This document shows positions 10,832-18,601 of a stretch of 64,000 nucleotides of DNA, piece by piece. Position 1 is the stretch's first letter. The number at the start of each line of letters is the position of its first letter. The notes under the pieces were generated by a model that was not told the origin of the DNA, searched no databases, and saw only the letters and a program-made list of their open reading frames with translations. The position numbers were made by a program, and so were the translations under genes. The stretch comes from Allocatelliglobosispora scoriae. GTDB taxonomy: Bacteria > Actinomycetota > Actinomycetes > Mycobacteriales > Micromonosporaceae. The stretch covers positions 2,184,503 through 2,248,502 of the forward strand of contig NZ_JACHMN010000002.1 in the NCBI RefSeq assembly GCF_014204945.1, read 5' to 3'.

Positions 10832-11142
10832 ATCTCCCGCCCCCGAGCCCGCTGCAGCAGCTGTCCGGCGCGCCGGTCGGCCTCCGCGTAGGCGAAGGCG
10901 ACGCGCCAGACCCGCTCCGCGTCACCCTCCACGACGGCGAGCAGCCGCCGGACGGCGATGTCCGCCGCATCGATCACGTTTTCCTGCGCCCGGCGCAGGG
11001 CGTCGACGCCCGGCACCGCCGGATAGGCGCCGGAGGCCGGGGTCAGCATGCCCATCTCGGGCCGCCAGGCTGCGCCGATCTGCTCGGCGACCTCCAGCGT
11101 GCTCTGCGCGAGCCTGTCGAGCTCGTCTGCCTGTGTCCGCAT
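10828..11142 (-). CDS. Small ESX/EspC-like secretion partner
   Basis: The 104-residue all-helical protein resembles type VII secretion substrates of the EspC/DUF2580 kind. The start at 11142 (MRTQADELDRLAQ) avoids a long unconserved extension. Two amphipathic helices flank a Pro/Gly turn (TPASGAYPAVPG). Near the end are Trp79 and Tyr85-A-E-A-Asp89, a YxxxD signal of the type recognised by ESX machines. Its stop overlaps the start of the WXG-RTX gene as ATGA, so the two would be translated together and may be exported as a pair. Family assignment is moderate; the export signal is directly visible. Confidence 0.75.
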   Translation of the reverse strand: MRTQADELDRLAQSTLEVAEQIGAAWRPEMGMLTPASGAYPAVPGVDALRRAQENVIDAADIAVRRLLAVVEGDAERVWRVAFAYAEADRRAGQLLQRARGREI

Positions 11143-11192
11143 GCGACGGACGTTAGCGACGATCGGCAGCGCGCAGGACCGGCTGTGGACAA

Positions 11193-12011
11193 CTACTCGA
11201 TGATCGAAGTCCCATCGAAGATGTACGGCGTCGTCGTGGTGACCGGGATCAGTCCGAGACGTTGCAGGATCGGCCGGCTGTCGGGCGACGCGTCGACCTG
11301 GAGGTAGGAGTAGCCGCGCTCGGCGGCGAGCCGGGCCCGCCACTCCGCCACCGCCTTGTAGATCCCCTTGCCCCGCCACTCCGCCAGCGTCGACCCGCCC
11401 CACAGGCCGGCGAAGCCGGTGCCGGGGACATATCGGATCCAGCCGGCCGAGACGACCACGTCATCGGCCTCGGCGACGACGACGGTCAGCGCCGTCGGGT
11501 CGGCGGCGAGTTCGCGCTCCAGGGCGTCGGCGAGCCACCCGCGGGAGCCGTCGCCCCAGACCGCCTCCTCCATTCCGGCGATGCGGTCCAGGTCGGCGCG
11601 GCTGGTGACCTCACGCAGGCGTACCCCCGGGATGTCGCGAAGCGGCGCGGCCGCGAGCGGGGCGACCGGGCCGATCACGACGGTCTCCTCCTCCTCGGGC
11701 ACGAAACCCGCGGCGAGCAGGCGGGCCGGGAGGTCGGCGGGCAGGTCGTGGGAGTGGTATTTCCACTCGACGGACTCGCGGCGCTCAGTGAAGATCCGGA
11801 CCTGCCGGGCGATCAGCTCGTCGATCCCGGCGCCGTCGAGCCCGCGCAGGTCGCGATAGGTGACGAACCCGCCCCGGCCGATGCCCGTGACCCGCACCAG
11901 CGGACCGTCGCGCTCGACGACCGTCCCGGCCGGAGCGGGGTCGGGAAAGTCGGGGCGCAACTGCTCGTCATAGAGTGCTAGCAGGGCATTTGGGTCTGTC
12001 AGTGTGGTCAC
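11193..12011 (-). CDS. GNAT-family N-acetyltransferase
   Basis: About 272 residues. The C-terminal half is a GNAT fold with the acetyl-CoA loop in EWRGKGIYKAV and the final strand LQVDASPDSRPILQRLG; the N-terminal half looks like a second, degenerate GNAT-like domain. The substrate is unknown. A GTG at 12011 (or TTG at 12014) is the likely start. There is no ribosome site, but TAGTAT at 12023-12018 could be a -10 placing transcription start at the first codon, so the message may be leaderless. The DUF202 gene starts only 17 bases away in the other direction. Confidence 0.85.
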   Translation of the reverse strand: MTTLTDPNALLALYDEQLRPDFPDPAPAGTVVERDGPLVRVTGIGRGGFVTYRDLRGLDGAGIDELIARQVRIFTERRESVEWKYHSHDLPADLPARLLAAGFVPEEEETVVIGPVAPLAAAPLRDIPGVRLREVTSRADLDRIAGMEEAVWGDGSRGWLADALERELAADPTALTVVVAEADDVVVSAGWIRYVPGTGFAGLWGGSTLAEWRGKGIYKAVAEWRARLAAERGYSYLQVDASPDSRPILQRLGLIPVTTTTPYIFDGTSIIE

Positions 12012-12028
12012 CAAGGGATACTAGGCAG

Positions 12029-12418
12029 GTGCTGGCAGCGCTCCGCAAATGGTTTGATCCCCGCGAGATACGCGAAACCGGGACCACTCCCGACTATCGA
12101 TTCTCCCTCGCCAACGAGCGGACCTTCCTCGCCTGGATCCGGACCGGCCTGTCGCTCGTCGCGGGCGGACTCGCGATCGCCCAGTTCGTGCCGCCGCTCG
12201 CCATCCCCCACCTGCGCGAAGTGCTCGCCGTCGGCCTGCTCTTCCTCGGTGGGGCGTGCGCACTGCGGGCGGTGGACCACTGGATCCGCTGCGAGATCGC
12301 GATGCGCGAGGGGCGTCCGCTGCCCGCGTCGCGCTTCCCGGCGGTCCTCGCGCTCATGGTCGGGGTCGGCGTGCTGCTGCTCTTCCTCTCCGTGCTGATC
12401 CAGACCGGCAGGTCGTGA
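12029..12418 (+). CDS. DUF202 (YidH-like) membrane protein
   Basis: The 129-residue protein has the DUF202 signature ANERTFLAWIRTGLSLVAGG and three hydrophobic segments (about residues 30-50, 60-80 and 105-125). The GTG at 12029 places conserved residues near the N-terminus. The function of the family is unknown; members are small inner-membrane proteins. It shares a GTGA overlap with a second DUF202-like gene, so the two subunits may form a heteromer. Confidence 0.88.
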   Translation: MLAALRKWFDPREIRETGTTPDYRFSLANERTFLAWIRTGLSLVAGGLAIAQFVPPLAIPHLREVLAVGLLFLGGACALRAVDHWIRCEIAMREGRPLPASRFPAVLALMVGVGVLLLFLSVLIQTGRS

Positions 12419-12714
12419 CCACCGGCGCGGCGGTGGAGCGGACCCGGCTCGCGTGGCGCCGGACGATGCTGGTGACCTCGGTGGTCGCGATCGTCATGGT
12501 GGTCGCGGCCGTGCACGGCGGGATCAGCCCGACCGAGGCCGGTGCGCTCACCCTGGGCATGCTGGTCTGGCTGGGCTTTCTCATTCTCAGCCAGCGCCGG
12601 ATCCGAGCGTTGAACGCCTCGACGGCCGGTGACCCGCCGGAGATCGCCCGCACGGTCACCTTGGCCGGACTCGCCATCGCTCTGCTCGCCACCCTGGGCC
12701 TGGTTCTCCTCTAA
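12415..12714 (+). CDS. Second, shorter DUF202-like membrane protein
   Basis: The GTG at 12415 overlaps the preceding stop (GTGA), giving 99 residues. The N-terminal ERTRLAWRRTMLV is a short version of the DUF202 signature, followed by three hydrophobic segments near residues 16-33, 40-57 and 80-98. Paired DUF202 genes of this type occur in other actinobacteria. The function is unknown. A family B hairpin lies 53 bases past the stop. Confidence 0.82.
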   Translation: MTTGAAVERTRLAWRRTMLVTSVVAIVMVVAAVHGGISPTEAGALTLGMLVWLGFLILSQRRIRALNASTAGDPPEIARTVTLAGLAIALLATLGLVLL

Positions 12715-12767
12715 CGCCGCGCCGCGCCGCGCCACGCCGTGCCGCGCTACAAGCTCGCGCTCACCCT

Positions 12768-12835
12768 GGTCACGTTTTGCAGCAAAGCGTGGCTTCGCGA
12801 AGCGAAATGGCCACGCTTTGCTGCAAAACGTGACC
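12768..12835. terminator. Family B long hairpin, copy 1 (26-bp perfect inverted repeat)
   Basis: The arms at 12768-12793 and 12810-12835 are exact complements; the 16-base spacer can form a small inner stem (TTCGC/GCGAA). The arm core CACGTTTTGC-A-GCAAAGCGTG is itself nearly palindromic. It sits after the DUF202 pair and before the beta-helix gene, so it probably ends the former transcript. Copies of the module occur at 18531 and 28897. Confidence 0.75.
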
Positions 12836-12930
12836 GAGGCGCGGCAGTCACGGCCCGGCGGCACGCGGTGGCGCGCGCACAGGGGTGAATGTCTGGCGTA
12901 AACGCGAAGAATTCTCTAGGCTCCGCGGCC

Positions 12931-14994
12931 ATGGGCATGACGAGGATCACATCGGCGCTCGGCCTCGCGGCCCTGAGCGCCGCGCTGATGGTGGGCCTGA
13001 CCCCGGCCGCCGCATCGGCGCACGACGAGCGCACCACCCGTACGCTCGACGGCACCGGCAGCGTGCCGACCTATCGGACCGAGGGACCCACCCTGCTCGT
13101 CTGCAAGGCGGACCGCGCCGACTTCGAGAGCCGGATCGCCGCCTTCCCCGCCGAGCTCAAGGCGGCGAACCTCGCCCTGTGGACCGCGTGCCAGGCCGGC
13201 GGGTTCCGGCACCTCCAGGCCGCGGTCGACGCGATCACGCTCCCCGGCACGATCGTCAAGGTCCTGCCCGGCCTCTACCTGGAAGAGCCCAGCCTGGTTG
13301 CGCCCACCGCCGACTGCGCCGACGAGAGGTTCGCCGGGCGCAAGTCGGTCATGTACGGGTACGCCATCCTCGAGTACGCCGACCAGGAACGTTGCCCGCA
13401 CCTGCAGAACCTCGTCGCGATCATGGGCAAGAAGGGCGTCCAGATCGAGGGCACCGGGGCCGACCCGAAGGACGTCGTCTTCGACGCGCAGTTCAAGAAG
13501 CTGAACACGATCCGGGCCGACCGCGCCGACGGTGTCTATTTCCGCAATCTGACGGCGCAGAAGAGCCAGTTCAACGCGATCTACATCATCGAGACCGACG
13601 GTTTCGTCATCGACAAGTCGGTCGGCCGGTGGAACGACGAGTACGGCTTCCTCACCTTCGCCACCGACCACGGCCTCTACACCGACTGCGAGGGCTACGG
13701 CAACGGCGACAGCGGGGTCTACCCCGGCGCCGCCTCCGACATCAACAAGCAGCGCGGCTATGTCGTCCCGCGTTACGCCATCGAGATCCGCAACTGCTAC
13801 AGCCACCACAACGCGCTCGGCTACTCCGGTACGGCAGGCGATTCGGTCTGGGTGCACGACAACCGGTTCGAGGAGAACTCGACGGGAATCTCCACCGACA
13901 GCGCATTCCCCGATCACCCGGGCATGCCGCAGAACCACTCGAAGTTCGAGCACAACATCATCGCCGACAACAACGTCGACTACTACGGATACACCCGCGA
14001 CGGGACCTGTAAGAAGCCGTTCGAGCAGCGCGGATACGAGAGCGGCGTGGTCTGCAACACGGTCGGCGTACCGGTCGGCGGCGGCGTGATCAACCCGGGC
14101 GGCAATTACAACATCTGGCGCGACAATTACGTCTACGGCAACAATTACGCGGGCTTCATCACAAGCTGGGTGCCGGGCTTCGTGCGCAACGACACCGGCT
14201 TCGCCCAGCAATTCGACACGTCGCACCACAACCGCTACTACGGCAACTCGATGGGTGTGACGCCCGAGGGCAGGGCCGCCCCCAACGGCCTGGACTTCTG
14301 GTGGGACGGGCAGGGCGTCCACAACTGCTGGCGCAACCCGACCTCGACATCCGGCTCCTACCCCGAGGCGCTACCGGTCTGCGGCGACGACGACCTCGCC
14401 GGGATCGGCACGACGCGCTGGATCGGCGAGCCCGCCGGGACGCTGAAGATGTACACCTGCGCCAACTACTCCATCAGCGAGCAGCGCATCCCGGTCGACT
14501 GCGACTGGTTCGGGGCGAGCGGGCTGCAGCGCATCGAGGTCAAGTGGGCGCTCGGCGAGGCGATCGTGCTGGTGCTGCTCCTGATCGGCCTGGTGCTGCG
14601 CCGCCTGCGCGGCTCCCTGCTCGCCACGGCCGGCCTCGCGGTCACGGCCGTCGGCCTCGGCCTCGGCGTCGTGGGCGCGCAGGAGATGGGTTCGCCGCTC
14701 AACGCCGTCGGCCTCGCGCTCGTCGGCGCCGGCTTCGTCGGGGTCGCGCTGGGGCTCCGCCATCGGGGTACGCGAGCCCTCGGCTCCTTGACGCTGCTCA
14801 TCGCACTCTTCGCGCTGCTGGGCGCCGTCGACCGAGGGCTCGTCATGATCCCCTACATTCCGGTGTCGCCCGCACTCGTCCGGGTGCTGCTGGAGGCCGT
14901 GTGGATCCCATGGGCCATGATCGCAGTCCTGGTCGTACGGCGGCCGACCGTCGGCGTACCCGCCGAAGGAGAGCCGGACCCGCTGCCGGCGTGA
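12931..14994 (+). CDS. Secreted right-handed beta-helix protein with C-terminal membrane segments
   Basis: About 687 residues from the ATG at 12931; an ATG at 12889 is possible but its G-rich site is too close. A signal peptide (about 30 residues) ends at AAASA. The next 450 residues resemble parallel beta-helix repeat proteins of the NosD/pectate-lyase-like type, rich in Asn turns (HDNRFEENSTGI, YGNNYAGF) and with at least ten cysteines suited to disulfides outside the cell. The last 150 residues hold about five membrane segments. Beta-helix domains often bind or cut polysaccharide, but no catalytic set is recognised. The combination would hold the helix at the outer membrane face. Confidence 0.8.
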   Translation: MGMTRITSALGLAALSAALMVGLTPAAASAHDERTTRTLDGTGSVPTYRTEGPTLLVCKADRADFESRIAAFPAELKAANLALWTACQAGGFRHLQAAVDAITLPGTIVKVLPGLYLEEPSLVAPTADCADERFAGRKSVMYGYAILEYADQERCPHLQNLVAIMGKKGVQIEGTGADPKDVVFDAQFKKLNTIRADRADGVYFRNLTAQKSQFNAIYIIETDGFVIDKSVGRWNDEYGFLTFATDHGLYTDCEGYGNGDSGVYPGAASDINKQRGYVVPRYAIEIRNCYSHHNALGYSGTAGDSVWVHDNRFEENSTGISTDSAFPDHPGMPQNHSKFEHNIIADNNVDYYGYTRDGTCKKPFEQRGYESGVVCNTVGVPVGGGVINPGGNYNIWRDNYVYGNNYAGFITSWVPGFVRNDTGFAQQFDTSHHNRYYGNSMGVTPEGRAAPNGLDFWWDGQGVHNCWRNPTSTSGSYPEALPVCGDDDLAGIGTTRWIGEPAGTLKMYTCANYSISEQRIPVDCDWFGASGLQRIEVKWALGEAIVLVLLLIGLVLRRLRGSLLATAGLAVTAVGLGLGVVGAQEMGSPLNAVGLALVGAGFVGVALGLRHRGTRALGSLTLLIALFALLGAVDRGLVMIPYIPVSPALVRVLLEAVWIPWAMIAVLVVRRPTVGVPAEGEPDPLPA

Positions 14995-15001
14995 GCAACG
15001 C

Positions 15002-15052
15002 CAGATCTCGTGTGGTTCCGTCGTTCTGGCGACGGAAACCACACGAGATCTG
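15002..15052. terminator. Long hairpin after the beta-helix gene
   Basis: CAGATCTCGTGTGGT at the left pairs with ACCACACGAGATCTG at the right; the full stem is about 22 bp with one bulged T and a six-base loop. It starts eight bases past the stop at 14994 and is a likely terminator. Confidence 0.7.
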
Positions 15053-15073
15053 AAGATTCTGACGGGGAGAGAA

Positions 15074-15343
15074 ATGGCAAGCACGTTATTGCGGTGGTGC
15101 GGGGTCGTCGCCCTGCTGGTCGTCATCGGCGCAGGTGTCGACGTCATCCAGCACAACGAGCGCGTCCCGCCCGCAGTGCACTGCGACACCGGGAGAGCCT
15201 GCCCCGACGCGATCACCATGCCCCGGCAGGAGAGCTTCGCGGCCAACACGCTCGCTCCGCTCGGCATTGCGACCGGGCTGATCACCATCGGATTCCTCGC
15301 CGGCATGGCGGTTCAGCGCCGCCGCAGCCGGCCCGCCGCCTGA
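15074..15343 (+). CDS. Small two-segment membrane protein
   Basis: The 89-residue frame follows a GGGGAGAGAA ribosome site directly upstream of the ATG. Hydrophobic segments lie at residues 9-22 and 60-78, separated by an outside-facing loop with two cysteines (HCDTG, ACPDA). A basic tail RRRSR ends it. No family recognised. It lies behind the hairpin of the beta-helix gene and converges on the SARP regulator. Confidence 0.65.
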   Translation: MASTLLRWCGVVALLVVIGAGVDVIQHNERVPPAVHCDTGRACPDAITMPRQESFAANTLAPLGIATGLITIGFLAGMAVQRRRSRPAA

Positions 15344-15355
15344 CGATCGCCGGAT

Positions 15356-18300
15356 CTAGCGGCCGATGTCACGGCCCGGCCGGTCGACGGTCGGGCCGTT
15401 GGCGAGCTCCTCGGCGGTCTTCATCGTGCAAGCCGATCCGCGCTCGAACGCCGCCGCGTAACGGTCGTCGCCGATCGCGGCCCTGGCCTGCGCCTCGATC
15501 CTGGCCCAGTCCATGCTGGAGAGGTCGATCATGCCCATGACCCCGGTGGACGCGCCCAGCATCACCGCCGCCTGCTCGGGATCGCCGCAGCGCACGGCGA
15601 GGTCGGCGTAACCGATCAGGACCAGCCCCACGATCGGTGCGTCGCCGGACTCGATCGCCAGCTCCAGTGCCCGCTCGTGGTGGCGCCGCGATTCGCCGAA
15701 CTCACCCGCCGCACCGGCGACCATGGCGAGTCCATCGGCGAGCATCGCGAAATACTGCGGCGCCGCCGTCACCCCGTGCACCAGCTCGGCCGCGCGCTCC
15801 AGGTGCCGCTTCGACGCCGCGAGGTCGCCCTGGAGCCGGCAGAGCGTCGCCTTCGCGTGCTCGACACTCGATGTCGCCACCGGCATGCCGAGCCGATCGG
15901 CGACCCGGGACGCGGTCTCGATCTCCGCCGCCGCCTGGTCGTATGCGCCCTCCTGCCAGCGGGCCCAGGCCAGCCGCAGCCGCAGCTGCACCTGGTCCTC
16001 CTTGGTGCCGAGCGGCTCGATCAGCGCGATCGCCTCCCGGGCGTGCCGGGCCGCACCGGCCGCGTCGCCGCGTTGGGCGTCGAGGGTCGCCAGCGCGTCC
16101 AGGACCAGGCCCATCCCCCAGCGGTCGCCGAGCTCCCGGAACCCGGCGAGGGCGATCTCGAAGTCGATCACGGCACCCGCCGCGTCCAGGCCGAGGTTGA
16201 GCATCGCGTGCCCGTGAAACGCCCTGGTCACCGAGGCGACCCAGCGGTCCTCGTCGTCGAAGAACGGCTCGAACTCCGCCAGCGCCTCCGGCATACCCTC
16301 CACACCGGCGGTCATCAGCGCCCGCATCGGCGTGATCAGGCGCAGCATCGGGTGCACCACCGTGACGCCGCGGATCAGCTCCGATGCCTCGGTCAGCCAC
16401 AGCTTCGCCTGATCGAAGTCGCCGAATGCGTCGACGGAGGCGACCGAGCCGTAGAGCGCGGTCTGCGCCCGCAGCCTCGGGTCCACCTCACCCGGCAGCG
16501 CCAGCACCGACCGCACCAGCTCGGCGGCCTCGCCGCGATAGCCGCGCAGCCACCAGTACCAGCCGATGTTGGCGATGAGCCGCATCGCGATGACGGTCTC
16601 CTCATGCGCGATCGCCCAGCGCAGCACCGCGTGCATGTTGTCGTGCTCGGTCTCGAAGACGGCGAGCCAGTCCAGCTGCTGCGGCGAGCGGAGCATCGGC
16701 TCGGCCCGCTCGGCCAGCTCCACGAAGTACGTCGCCCAGGCCAGCCGGGCCAGCCGCTCCGCGTCGTCAGGTGCCTCGGCGAGGCGCTCCAGGCCGTACT
16801 CCCGGATCGTCTCCAGCATCAGGTAGCGGTCGCCCTCCGAGCGGCACAGGCTCTTGTCCGCGAGCGCCGTGAGCAGGTCCAGGACATCGCGCCCGCAGAC
16901 CGCCTCGGCCGCCTCGGCCGTGGCGCCGCCGGCGAAGAGCGCGAGCCGCTGCCAGACCGCGCGCTCGTCCACGCTGAGCAGGTCCCAGCTCCAGTCGATG
17001 ACGGCGCGCAGGGTCTGGTGCCTCGGCAGCGCCGTCCGCACGCCGCCGCGCAGCAGCCGGAACCGGTCGTCGATGCGGGCCGCGAGCTGCGCCGGGGTCA
17101 TCGTCCGCAGCCGGGCGGCGGCGAGTTCGATCGCGAGCGGCATGCCGTCGAGGGCCCGGCAGATCGCCACCACCTGCGGCCGGTTCGCGTCATCCACGAC
17201 GAATCCCGGCAGCACCGCGCGGGCCCGCTCCGCCAGCAGGCGGACCGCCTCGGCGAGGTGCAGCGGCTCCACCGGCCACAGCATCTCGCCGTCGATGCCG
17301 AGCGGCTCCCGGCTGGTGGCGAGGATGCGCAGCTCCGGGCAGTCGCCGAGGAGCTGGTCGGCGAGGACCGCCACCGCCGCGATGAGGTGCTCGCAGTTGT
17401 CGAGCACGAGCAGCACGCGCTTGTGCCGCAGCGTCGCGACGAGGCGGTCCATCGGTTCGCGCAGCTCGTTGAGGAGCGGATCGGAACGCAGCTTCTGCTC
17501 GCGGGCGCCCATCACGCCGAGCACTGCCTGGGCCAGCTCCGCGCCCTCGGTCACGGGTGCCAGCTCGACCATCCAGACCCCGTCCGGGAACAGGTCCAGC
17601 GCCGCCCCCGCCGATTCGATCGCGAGCCGCGTCTTGCCCGAGCCTCCCGGGCCGATCAGCGTGGTGAGGCGCGCTCCGCCGATCAGCTCCCCCACCTTGA
17701 GCAGGTCGTCCTCGCGGCCGAGGAAGCTGGTGCGGGTCGCACGGAGGTTGGTGCGGACCGGTCCGGGTGCCGGGGCGAGCTCCTGCCGCAGGATCGCCAG
17801 GTGCAGCTCGGCGAGGCCCGGCGACGGATCGCCGCCGAGCTGATCGGCGACGAGCTCGCGGTAGCGGTCGAACGCGGCGAGTGCCTCCGCGTGCCGCCCC
17901 TGCCCGGCGAGCGCCCGCATCAGCAGGTGCACGGGCCGCTCCCGCAGCGGCTGCGCGACGACGAGTTCGTCGATCTCCGCCACGTCCACCCGACCGGCGG
18001 TGATCCGCTCGTCGAGCCGGTCCTCCACCGCGCCGAGGTGCAGCTCCGTCAGGCGCGCGACGGGCGCCCGGGCGAACTCGGCCTCCGCGACATCCGCGAG
18101 CGCCGGGCCGCGCCACAGCGCGAGCGCCCGGTCCAGGTCGCCTGCGGCGATCAGCCGCTCGAAGCGGTGGGCATCGACCGCGTCGGCCGGCACGGCGAGT
18201 CGATAGCCGGCCGACAACCCCTCGATGGGTACGCCACCCCGCCGCAACCGCGACACCAGCGCCTGCAACGCGTTGACCGCGTTGGCCGGTGGATCGTCCG

Positions 18301-18454
18301 CCCACACGGCGTCGACGAGGGCCGACTGCGTGACGACCCGTCCCGCGTCGAGGGCGAGCCGGATCAGCAGTGCCCGCAGCCGCGCCCCGCCGACGTCCAC
18401 GACGCTGCCGTCATCGAGTCGGACCTGCAACGGCCCCAGCAGCGAGATCTCCAC
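15356..18454 (-). CDS. SARP/AfsR-type regulator with NB-ARC and TPR domains
   Basis: The GTG start at 18454 gives 1032 residues beginning VEISLLGPLQVRLDDG; a longer reading would run through the 18531 hairpin and is rejected. Residues 1-90 form a winged-helix DNA-binding domain, about 95-225 a bacterial transcriptional activator (BTAD) domain, then an NB-ARC ATPase with P-loop GPGGSGKT near 268-275 and Walker B LLVLDNCEH. The rest is helical TPR-like repeats. Such proteins activate transcription, often of secondary metabolism, but no biosynthetic cluster is adjacent. The target is unknown. Confidence 0.93.
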   Translation of the reverse strand: MEISLLGPLQVRLDDGSVVDVGGARLRALLIRLALDAGRVVTQSALVDAVWADDPPANAVNALQALVSRLRRGGVPIEGLSAGYRLAVPADAVDAHRFERLIAAGDLDRALALWRGPALADVAEAEFARAPVARLTELHLGAVEDRLDERITAGRVDVAEIDELVVAQPLRERPVHLLMRALAGQGRHAEALAAFDRYRELVADQLGGDPSPGLAELHLAILRQELAPAPGPVRTNLRATRTSFLGREDDLLKVGELIGGARLTTLIGPGGSGKTRLAIESAGAALDLFPDGVWMVELAPVTEGAELAQAVLGVMGAREQKLRSDPLLNELREPMDRLVATLRHKRVLLVLDNCEHLIAAVAVLADQLLGDCPELRILATSREPLGIDGEMLWPVEPLHLAEAVRLLAERARAVLPGFVVDDANRPQVVAICRALDGMPLAIELAAARLRTMTPAQLAARIDDRFRLLRGGVRTALPRHQTLRAVIDWSWDLLSVDERAVWQRLALFAGGATAEAAEAVCGRDVLDLLTALADKSLCRSEGDRYLMLETIREYGLERLAEAPDDAERLARLAWATYFVELAERAEPMLRSPQQLDWLAVFETEHDNMHAVLRWAIAHEETVIAMRLIANIGWYWWLRGYRGEAAELVRSVLALPGEVDPRLRAQTALYGSVASVDAFGDFDQAKLWLTEASELIRGVTVVHPMLRLITPMRALMTAGVEGMPEALAEFEPFFDDEDRWVASVTRAFHGHAMLNLGLDAAGAVIDFEIALAGFRELGDRWGMGLVLDALATLDAQRGDAAGAARHAREAIALIEPLGTKEDQVQLRLRLAWARWQEGAYDQAAAEIETASRVADRLGMPVATSSVEHAKATLCRLQGDLAASKRHLERAAELVHGVTAAPQYFAMLADGLAMVAGAAGEFGESRRHHERALELAIESGDAPIVGLVLIGYADLAVRCGDPEQAAVMLGASTGVMGMIDLSSMDWARIEAQARAAIGDDRYAAAFERGSACTMKTAEELANGPTVDRPGRDIGR

Positions 18455-18530
18455 CCGCCCATTCTGCCCCGCCCCACCTAACCCATTCCCGCCCCGCCGC
18501 CGTCCCAGGCCGACAAGCCCCACGCTCAGC

Positions 18531-18596
18531 GTCACGTTGTGCAGCAAAGCGTGGCTATTTCGTTCCGCGAAGCCACGCTTTGCTGCACAACGTGAC
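18531..18596. terminator. Family B long hairpin, copy 2 (26-bp perfect inverted repeat)
   Basis: The arms at 18531-18556 and 18571-18596 are exact complements with a 14-base spacer. It lies five bases past the stop of the ALS-like gene and upstream of the SARP gene, so a terminator between the two is likely. The module differs from copy 1 at two stem positions, both kept paired. Confidence 0.75.
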
Positions 18597-18601
18597 CGGG
18601 G

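Noticed and set aside
15677-18481. Long plus-strand open frame opposite the SARP regulator
   Set aside because: The translation is Arg/His/Gln/Pro-rich without domains; the minus strand carries winged-helix, BTAD and NB-ARC motifs.
18455-18547. N-terminal extension of the SARP regulator by 31 residues
   Set aside because: It would translate the family B hairpin; the GTG at 18454 starts at the conserved first strand.
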